DNA of 64,000 nt from Hyaloperonospora brassicae (taxonomy: Eukaryota > Oomycota > Peronosporomycetes > Peronosporales > Peronosporaceae): contig CANTFL010000034.1 in the NCBI GenBank assembly GCA_947650285.1, positions 186,001 to 250,000 on the forward strand, in the 5' to 3' direction. A program made the position numbers and the translations under genes. The notes beneath the pieces were generated by a model. That model worked only from the letters and a program-made list of their open reading frames with translations, searched no databases and was not told the origin of the DNA. This document shows positions 56,440 through 64,000 of the stretch, piece by piece. Position 1 is the first letter of the stretch, and each line of letters begins with the position of its first letter.

Positions 56440-57160
56440 CGGATCAGTACACTACACACAACGAGCTGCTGTATTACACCATCCCGTTGCCGGCGACACG
56501 CCTCGTGTCGTCTTCTCCACTCATTAAAATTTACGCTTGCGCATCATGTATGTATGTCACGATGCCTCAACAGGTGAATATCGTGGTAGGGAAAAGACTT
56601 ACCGTACGGTAAGTCGTGACATTTGCAGGCCCCGACCGTATCATTGTGTGCGCAAGTACATTCGTGCTTGCGAGGTTTGTCCAACGGGTGAAGCCTATTA
56701 GCTCACCCTGTGCACTCCTATTGCCTCTACCTGTTCCGGCAGAGTGCTGGCAGTCCGTTTCCATGGACCTTGTCTTCGGTTTCCACGAAGACGACAACAA
56801 AATAACAGTATTCTTATATTCAATGAACGGGTCAGCAAGATGGTGCATATTGCTGCAGTGCGCGAGTTGATTAAGAAACAGGGCTGTGCTCGTGTAATTA
56901 TCGACACGACTTCTCGACGCTACGGGGTATTTGGTGAAATCATTTCAGACCGAGACACGTTATAATATGTCAGCATATGGCCTTTATAAAACAGATGGTC
57001 AGAAGGAACGCGCAAACCGTGCCCTCCAAGTGTATCTTCGAGGATATGTCAACTCGTTCTCGAGTTGGATCAAATTCTTACCGATGGTTAAATTTGCCAA
57101 AAAATATATTGGTGTATGCTTCAACACAGCATACACCATTCTTCGTGAATGAATACGCCA
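56440..57160 (+). pseudogene. B3 integrase remnant
   Basis: The finger can be traced around 56540-56700 (a CHDASTG-like start and EVCPTGEAY-like end), then ECWQSVSMDLVFGFHEDDN at 56740-56800. QGCARVIIDTTSRRYGVFGE and SDRDT at about 56870-56960 follow, but the next 40 bases are lost. TDGQKERANRALQVYLRGYV is at 56985-57045, and NSFSSWIKFLPMVKFAKK ends the core. Confidence 0.75.
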
Positions 57161-57950
57161 TCCGCGTCTGCCCACCCTATTTAAGTGGGACTTTTGGATA
57201 AGGGGGGACAGACTTGCTCAAGCAAAACCGTTTTGGCTCTTGATCATCACGTGTCGACGCTAATGTCGTCACATATGATGCCGATGTCGATCAATTCGAC
57301 ATCGTAACGAAGATCGATCTAAATAATAACGATGACGCTATTATTAAGTCTGATGATAATGCTGGTATTTTCAGAATAGAAAACGACTACTCCAGCGAGG
57401 ATGATGCCACCCTCGATGATGCCACCCTCGATGATGACACCCTCGCTGACGAACAGAAAGAGGTGAGGACTCTGTCCGCAGTTCGCACAAGGCAAATTAG
57501 ACGTACAATGGCTCATCAGCAGAAGGATTTATGTTGAGTTATGAAGCATTTGTCCGTTTAGTGCAGGCCTCCATCGATCACTTGGTGGACCAGCAGTAAC
57601 GAAACGCTGACAATTTTGGAAGAGCAAATGTTAATACAATTATTAAAGGCGACTTAGCCCTATTTTTCACAATAAACCTATCTAGACACGTTGTGACTAA
57701 CGTTAGCACCGGTTATCTACTGCCTAAGAACTATCGGCCCCTTTAGTGTGCCGCGCCGACAAGGCAACGCCTACACTATTGGTCTGGAACATAGGATGCG
57801 CACGCCTCCGATATTTTACGTGGGGCTTATCTGCCCTTACTGTCAAAAACGAGGCCTCTTCCAAACGATGAAGATAGCCCCCACGCAAAAGAATCACCAT
57901 CAGAACCTTGCGCCCGCACTCCAGACGATCAGTTCATACGCGGGGTGAGG
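57161..57950 (+). pseudogene. B3 integrase C-terminal region
   Basis: An acidic linker region has DDAIIKSDDNAGIFRIENDY-like residues near 57330-57400, and a short GATGCCACCCTCGATGAT duplication occurs near 57400-57440. The GPF/Y end is at 57748-57840 (GLEHRMRTPPIFYVGLICPY), matching B2 LPRKMRTHPTFYVGRLRPY. Confidence 0.72.
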
Positions 57951-58500
57951 ATAACTCTACATTAAATTGAGAGATCTCCCTGCGAGATGTCGGCGGCTCT
58001 TTATAGCGGGAACGGTCATCGCGCTCCATCTGAAGCTGTGCGAAAGCATAATGAGTACAATCGTTTGCACGATGATCCATTCAATCTTTGCGGTTCACCG
58101 CACACAACCGTCCAGAGCGTACCTTCAGTCCCTCTCGTGCTCCAAATCCTCGCGCAATTCAGCGATTGCGCGATCCATCTCGTGTGTGTCGAAACGGTGA
58201 GTCAAGCTACCTGGAGGAAGGTTTTTACTCGTCCACACTTTTTCGTGGACTCACAAGGTGGTCAACGCTTCCTTGTGGAGTGAACCTCGAACAACCGTGA
58301 CAATTTAAAAACAACGACGAGTTACCTCGTCCAGTGGCGGGGGTATCCACCATCGTGGAACAGCCAAGAGCCCTCCTCTAAGGTAATGCTGGATGTTTCC
58401 GGTCTCTTCGTGAAGTACGACGATACGCATCCTTTGTTGATGAAAGATCATTCTCGAACAAACGCCTGGCGCGTTTGTGAAGGAATTGCAAATTCTCAAT
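57951..58500 (+). pseudogene. B3 linker and chromodomain, with decayed antisense coiled coil opposite
   Basis: At 58313-58446 the plus strand reads TTSYLVQWRGYPPSWNSQEP and then LDVSGLFVKYDDTHPLL, a recognisable chromodomain in which the conserved tryptophan of SWE is glutamine. On the minus strand the B2 antisense frames can be matched but contain stops, so no antisense product remains. Confidence 0.7.
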
Positions 58501-60065
58501 CCCTTTGCGAATCTTAGATGAGATAAGCGCCTTTCAGTTAGGCTAATTAGGGAAAAAGGCCTCCCCAGGGAAGTGAACAGAGGTTTCGACGCATTATGTA
58601 ATTTTCAAACCCACGAGATACAAGACAAATCTGCCTCTCAAGACTGTCAATGCAATTCATACCGAGCACATGTTAGAGGCTTCTCTCCAAATCTATTGCG
58701 AGAAGTAAGCGAACCGCCTGGGGAGACTAGACGGAGCGTGCCAGAAGCGAAAGTGAGCTTTCGATCTCTACATGCATCGATCATGTCGTAGAATGACCTT
58801 ATAGCACGATATTATATGTCTTATCTAATGGTAGAACGAGAGATGCGTGAGCTTTTAGCTGTAGTCGGATATCTTGCTACATTAATTTATAGGCAAAACC
58901 AAGAGATTTGGTGGCATTATTGTTTTCAGCTACATAATACGCATTTTACAATCAAACTAGTAAGGAATAGAATTACAAACAATATAATATGATTCTTATA
59001 CCAACTACAGTGTATGGTAACGATAGCTCGCGTCGGGGAGGACAACGGGGCTGACCATCAGCCAAATTATATACTGCTTTTAAAGGCACATCGTAGACAT
59101 GATTTCATGTCGGTATTTATTGTAAAAATGACGCGCAAAAGAAGTTGTGGGGTTCACCTGAAGTTAGGAGCGCGCGCAAGGGTCACCGGGAACGAGGGGC
59201 GTAATAGTTTAAAAACGATAAACGCAAAATTGCAATCTAGGTGTTGGCGGTTAAACAAGCAAAAAAACCGATGGGGATACTGGACGATTTTAAACCGATG
59301 GAACCGATACTAGAAAAATATCAGGACGGCTCTTTGGACAATACGTTTGCTGTCGTAATTTCTGTGTTGCACGAAAGGAGGTATTGCGACCATCTCCGTC
59401 GACGTAATTAGACTTCCGGGGCTGAAGGATGGCACTCAGCGGTGCAATCAAATGGCTTCTAAGAATTAAAAACGACCAGCAGGCAGTCATTCTCACATAA
59501 TGTCAGACTTTAAGTGGCAAATGTCGATCCCACGACATCTCGACAGCTTCGACACAATCGACATCCATTGGCCCTACTTCCGCCCACTGGCGAGCTATAT
59601 GATAGACTTTTGCACACGGAGAGGCCAAGATGACGTCTTTGCTCGGCGCGATGCAAATATTTATTCCACGATAATATGTCTTTTCTTAAAATAATGGAAA
59701 ATTGTCATCCTTTACGCATCCCAAACCGAGGGCCGTGGACGTGAAATGGCGTGTCAATGCGGATTGCGACAATTCTCAAAGCAAGATTTCTTGTCCATAC
59801 GATAGTGTCACGCATACGGGTCTTTTCTTTTCTGTGTTGGATTTGAAAAAACAACGCGCACGCAGAAATTAGTATAAGGTGACTTATAGTCGAGATGGAG
59901 CTCGAGTTGTAGGAAGTCCACGGCAAAAACAAGATCTCGTCGACGTAGGGCTTTCTAAGGCAGTAAGCATCTTGGGTTTCATAAATAAATGAAAAATTAT
60001 ATACAGTACCTTGGCTTTAGATGACTTGATGAACCGCGAAGAGGCGCACGACTTCTCGAACCCAC

Positions 60066-60269
60066 CAAATATATATAAAATATGGGCTTTACCATCATCG
60101 AACTAAGTAGACGCCCGCATCTTCGTGGCCTCATTCCGTCATGTCTGCGAAGGAGTCAAAGCCCGCCGATTTGACGCAGCAAGCTCGCGGCTTACCATCA
60201 TATGATATAGAAGATGCATATGGAAGAGAGCCGCTGTGGTTCGCTGTGGCGCGACAGTTACTACTTTAG
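60066..60269 (+). other. TATA-like element and short 42-codon frame of unknown meaning
   Basis: An atatatataaaatatgg box at about 60068-60085 lies about 55 bases before an ATG at 60141. The frame reads MSAKESKPADLTQQARGLPS, then YDIEDAYGREPLWFAVARQL and ends at TAG 60267. No known family is recognised. It could be the first part of a decayed gene or chance. Confidence 0.25.
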
Positions 60270-60900
60270 ACAACACCGCAAGGTGATGAAAGCTTCCACA
60301 TTGAAAGTTTTAGTGGGCGAAACGCGTCGTAATTTAAACTAAATATTGTAGGATCAGATGGGGAGTCTCGAATTTTTAATATTGCAACCGAGAGAATATA
60401 TAAGTGCTGAAAAGAACATCCGATTCATTTCGACGATACTTCGATAACATGTTCACATGAAGACCCGTTTATCTACTCATTAGCGCTTTATTAATTTAGC
60501 TATATTATCGTTTAGTGAAGGAAAATAAGAATTCCATGACATTGTGTGAGCTAAAAATCCACGAATCAACATCTTACTTGCTAATATTGTAGCAAACCCT
60601 TTTTTAGAGCACATAAGCATGCGGCGTGCTGCACCTTTTAGTCAAATGTAGCATTATTAACCAAGTAACATGCACAAGTACGTATAAGGTGAAGTTATTA
60701 AAGGGAATGATGGACCCGGAGGCCAACGCACCGAAGGAGCAACGATTGATCTCTCAGAGAAGGGTGACGAGGAGACAGGAGTTACGAAGGCGACAAGAAA
60801 TTTGATGGAGAAGACTCACAAAACTAAATTGATACAATTCATCTACGACAGTACTGGTTATACGAAACTTAACGGAGTAGACCATGGTTTCTCATACGAA

Positions 60901-61110
60901 GGTTCGGTCCATAAAGGTGAACTCCGATCCTTCAAGTTGACCACTTAAGGTGGACCTTGGATCTCTAAAGGTGAACCCCGTCCCCTACTCGTGAACATCA
61001 GATCCTTCAAGATAGACCTTGAGTGCCTCAAGTTGGACCTCGAGTTTCTTAAGGTGGACTTAGAGCCCTTCAAGATATCTCCAGGCCTCAAGGTGGACGT
61101 CTGGTTTTAT
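60901..61110 (+). repeat. Degenerate 21 bp repeat, codon-phased
   Basis: Roughly ten imperfect units related to cctcaaggtggaccttgagt follow each other. Spacing is 21 bases in the best part (60998-61070). In that part the plus strand encodes SFKIDLECLKLDLEFLKVDL, a seven-residue pattern (L/F)K(V/L/I)DLE-x. Stops occur in the first half. Confidence 0.7.
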
Positions 61111-62349
61111 AAGTATAAGCTTCTGCTGTTCAGCCAAATTTAGAATTAAGATCGAGTTAGGGATATTTTAACGGAGATAAAGAATCGAACGATATTATAT
61201 ACTACATAATTTGCGATCTTCTTGGCACCCATTTTGTTGCAAGTAACCGAGCTTGCACTAGGTCGGCCTGCCTGTTCCGGGGAAAGAATATATTTGGACC
61301 CCCTTGTATACGACAGTTGCGACGCGAAAACTAGCGCAAGTAGAACCATAGGAAGTATATGACATATGGAACGTTTAAGTGGCTCGCCTAAATATCCGCT
61401 AGGTCTACCCGACTATTTCGGCAAAGGAGTATGATTTGCCATCCTCCATGTATGACATTGGCGTAGCGAGGTTTAGATTAAGTAAACCCCAGCAAGTATT
61501 TGGCTTGTGGTTTCGTCAAGTAGCCTCTTCTCCAAGACCCGATATCGGGAGCGGCCTCCGAGCCTAAAATTTAGGAAAGAATGGAGACGACCCGGAGGTT
61601 CTTATCCCTGTGTTTACACAAACGGACAAGAGCGACAAGCTACCTGAAGGATTTTGATCCAATCTTATCCTCAACCAGGTCGATGAGTGGCAACCTACAG
61701 GACCACCGAGTGAGGCATATCCACTCGGTGCCCAGGGTCTACCTCTGCCAAGGCTAATACATCTCAGTCTCTGTCCGAGTCCACCGACTAGTGTAACTTC
61801 TAGCCGACGGATACGTAAGATGACTTAAGTTATATATTCGGCATCGTGGCTTACCACGCAGATTTGAGAACCTACTCCACCGCAGTTGATTGATCGTGAA
61901 ACGGTGTGTGATCTTTCGATTTCAGGACTCGCAGGAATCCTTTAAGAATAAGTGTATGCAGCTAAAAAATTCGTTTAGCCATCTTCGGAGGCGCCATCAG
62001 ATTCAAGTATAAACGCATGATCTGATTTTGTCATCTACCAATACATCCATTGCAATTCATTACTTTTAACTTCAATTGGTCAAATCTGTAAGAAATTTAT
62101 TTTTCGTTTTTATCACTTCATGAGTATGTTCATCAATTCATTGGGGAATGATAATTCAATGTATTCTAGCAGTTATAGCGCTATCTCGACTAGGTCCTCT
62201 ACCCGTTTCACTTTTTCGTCATTTCAAGATTACCGTGTGCAGCGTTCATACAATAGGATTTTTACTATCTTTGTTAGTCAGCCGGATTTCTTCTAGGCAT
62301 TCAATAATTTTTAGTGCATCCGAGTCAATTGAATGGTGAAACTTCATTC

Positions 62350-64000
62350 GCTGCTGGATTAGCAACACAGCCGCCACATCTTAGACTTAAGTGTAGTTGC
62401 CAGCTACACCAAGGTCATATGCTGTGTACATAACGACCTAATTACAAGTGAGAGCATATCAATCACCAACAAAATATCCACACGATTGGTAACCTTCAAA
62501 ACGTTTTACCTTTTGGTCTTAAAATGACTATGTTGCAAGAAGCTTTACATATCGATGCTGCCAGATAATTCATTATGTCAAATAGGTTGTCGAAGTTTAT
62601 CTGGATGAAATCGTCATCGAGGTGTTCGTCTTTTAGCGTGTTGCGCATTATTTTTAAGCAATTTTTCACTGTTGCTGTTGCTGTTACCGTTGGGTTTACC
62701 TGCTTCGAGAATCACCGCAGTCCTTATTACAGTATTGCGCTATAAAAAATTGAGTCAACCATTTTCTAGTGACTTCATTGAACTCAGGCTTAGACACCCC
62801 ACAGTTACCTAGGACTCGAAGTGAAATTCCTTTCGTCAATTCGATCTTTTAGGTGATAAAAGTCTCTCATGAACAGACCCAGCAGCTCATTATATGGTGT
62901 GCTGGGGTCAAGCTTTGTCAGGAATTCCACAAATTATCTCGGCCTTCTGAGTCAGTAGGATGCTTGGACTCTACTACCCACGACCATTTTTGGATGACCG
63001 GTAATATGTTACAACTTCGCAACAGCGTCGGATTCGCGTCCTGGCCCTTGTCGGATCAAAAGTGGTTGATACATACTCCAATACTTCAAGCTGAACTCGA
63101 CGCACAATCTCCAAGGCGTAGTGCTTAGGTTTTTGACATTTTTAACGTATATGCAATAGTCTGTATCCTGCATAGTGTGTTTGCGCGCATCTCCACGTGA
63201 AAAAGACAGGTTTGTAATGAACCTCCGACCTTCCGTCTTTTATGACACTGATAGAAGCTTGGATCCACGATAATCCTATCTCAACGTGAAGACAACATGT
63301 CCCGCTATGGGTTCAGCTTCTTTCATCGTTTTTAATTTCAAATGCAACATATGGACTTTGACGTAACCATACAGAAGACCCTGCCTAAACACCGTAATGA
63401 AGCTGTATTTACGAACCCGGTTGGCCGTAATGCAACTCGAAAGGTAGCGTATGTGTGTTAGCGTAAGCGTGCACATTACTCCTACCCAATCTGGACCTAG
63501 TAGCTCTGAAAGAGTCTCTGCGTTCCGCTGTGGGAGATCAAATTTACAATTGATTGGGGTTTTTAATTCCGCTAACAACCTGATACATGTAAGCCGTTTA
63601 GCTTATGGCCTGAGGCTCAAGTTTCATTAGATCAAGTCAAGTTTCTACTGTGCAAGACTGACCTTCGTGTCCTCGTCGATAATGAGACGGGTCCTTGTGG
63701 CGCCGTCCTAATGAACAAACATCTTATCAGGGATTCTTCCTCGACTTGTACTTGGAGGTGTCTGTATTCAGTTTTATTGGTAAAGTGCGCACTTCGACCC
63801 GTAAAAACTGCCGGATACTGCTGCCGTCGTATTCGAGGTAGATTGCTGAGCACCGTGTTCTCTCAAGCTATCTGCCTGTTGAGAACGTTGTTGGTGTATT
63901 GGTTTGCTTTATTGTTTATCGTGTTTAGTACATGCTGGATGGATTCGGCGATAGCAGCATCTTGTTCATCTCCTCTATATGCATCATGGCGCTGATGGTA
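62350..64000 (-). mobile_element. Relic B4: B-family gag-protease remnant running off the right edge
   Basis: Minus-strand matches to B2 in the correct order: linker/protease at 62350-62830, capsid at 63276-63578 (IRYLSSCITANRVRKYSFIT versus IRLLASSITANSVNEHTLIT) and the N-terminal gag at 63650-64000. The last part runs in step with B2 32340-32500. No frame is intact. The LTR would lie beyond the window. Confidence 0.75.
63276..63578 (-). pseudogene. B4 gag capsid fragment
   Basis: Open for 100 codons: LTHIRYLSSCITANRVRKYS, then FRQGLLYGYVKVHMLHLKLK. It is aligned with the B2 capsid segment AYAQHIRLLASSITANSVNE ... RLELNTLEEAISAAEQEDF. It supports the identification of the surrounding relic. 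Confidence 0.7.

Larger units (their letters stand above)
44400..58560 (+). mobile_element. Relic B3: degenerate B-family Gypsy element interrupted by a NUMT and element A2
   Basis: gag and protease fragments at 44488-46380 and pre-RT to chromodomain fragments at 54570-58500 are collinear with B2. The interruption falls in the protease-RT linker. The left side ends near the B2 position 30715, and the right side resumes with gcgactggagaactgaccgt, matching the B2 linker a few bases further on. No B-type LTR was found at either end, so both ends are truncated. All frames are broken. Confidence 0.85.
58561..62349. other. Mostly unassigned region between B3 and B4
   Basis: No recognised gene or LTR pair. 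The exceptions listed separately are a small promoter-like frame at 60066-60269 and a 21-base repeat at 60901-61110. Frames at 58573-58791 and 59014-59313 are unsupported. The region seems to be old non-coding sequence. Confidence 0.4.

Noticed and set aside
57390..57440. Short duplication in the B3 acidic linker as a functional repeat
   Set aside because: It is a small tandem duplication (GATGCCACCCTCGATGAT) within a dead relic and absent from B2. Slippage explains it.
61680..61850. Copia-like linker (Pro/Ser-rich, ending SSRRIRKMT)
   Set aside because: The residues recall the segment before Copia RT, but no integrase or RT motif is found around it.
62148..62339. Hydrophobic 63-codon frame, possible membrane protein or second NUMT
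   Set aside because: No mitochondrial or membrane protein family is recognised, and it lies just before the B4 relic. There is no further support.
1..64000. Secreted effector genes (RXLR or Crinkler type) expected in oomycete gene-sparse regions
   Set aside because: I looked for a signal peptide followed by RXLR/EER or LFLAK-type motifs in the unassigned intervals and found none that I could support.

Overview
The window reads as a transposon-packed, gene-poor stretch of a eukaryotic nuclear genome, most likely an oomycete of the Phytophthora/downy mildew type. The organism call is an inference from the style of the Ty3/Gypsy elements: the gag and pol wording, a second RNase H in one family, and chromodomains at the integrase end. 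I found no convincing host protein gene, rRNA, complete tRNA gene, CRISPR array or bacterial-type operon. Nearly every recognisable reading frame belongs to an LTR retrotransposon, and almost all are broken.

Layout. (1) 1-4505: relic of a B-like Gypsy element (B1, + strand) cut by the left edge. Its integrase-to-chromodomain part is repeated in inverted orientation at 5789-8180, giving a palindrome with arms of about 2.4 kb around a 1.7 kb spacer. (2) 8198-15937: element A1 (+), a complete but dead Gypsy element with both LTRs. (3) 15938-19801: no recognised gene. (4) 19802-40628: element C (-), a large Gypsy element with 1.1 kb LTRs, GATC-rich repeats and two RNase H modules. It is split by element B2 (25059-33077, -), which has 411 bp LTRs and a perfect 5 bp target duplication GTGAC. 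(5) 40629-44400: no recognised gene. (6) 44400-58560: relic B3 (+), interrupted by a mitochondrial atp9 fragment (NUMT) joined directly to element A2 (46793-54569, +). (7) 58560-62340: mostly unassigned, with a codon-phased 21 bp repeat. (8) 62350-64000: relic B4 (-), running off the right edge.

Main observation. Families A, B and B-like B1 carry an antisense gene that starts near the 3' LTR and runs toward pol. Its C-terminal part overlaps the chromodomain and the low-complexity linker of pol on the opposite strand. In A and B the antisense frame is a coiled coil that stops at the same place, opposite the sense K/R-P-Y just after the GPF/Y module. The antisense proteins of B and B1 are recognisably homologous. 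Family C has a separate, larger antisense coiled-coil gene between pol and its 3' LTR. Some antisense frames stay open over about 136 codons where the sense frame is broken. This looks like a recurring accessory gene of these chromovirus-like elements, perhaps dual-coded.

Other points: A1 and A2 share the same inactivating lesions but have different LTRs. The LTRs of C are more alike than those of the younger element nested in it. The NUMT sits exactly where the A2 LTR has lost its first 14 bases. Coordinates of broken domains are approximate, and all similarities were judged by eye within this window and against general family knowledge.
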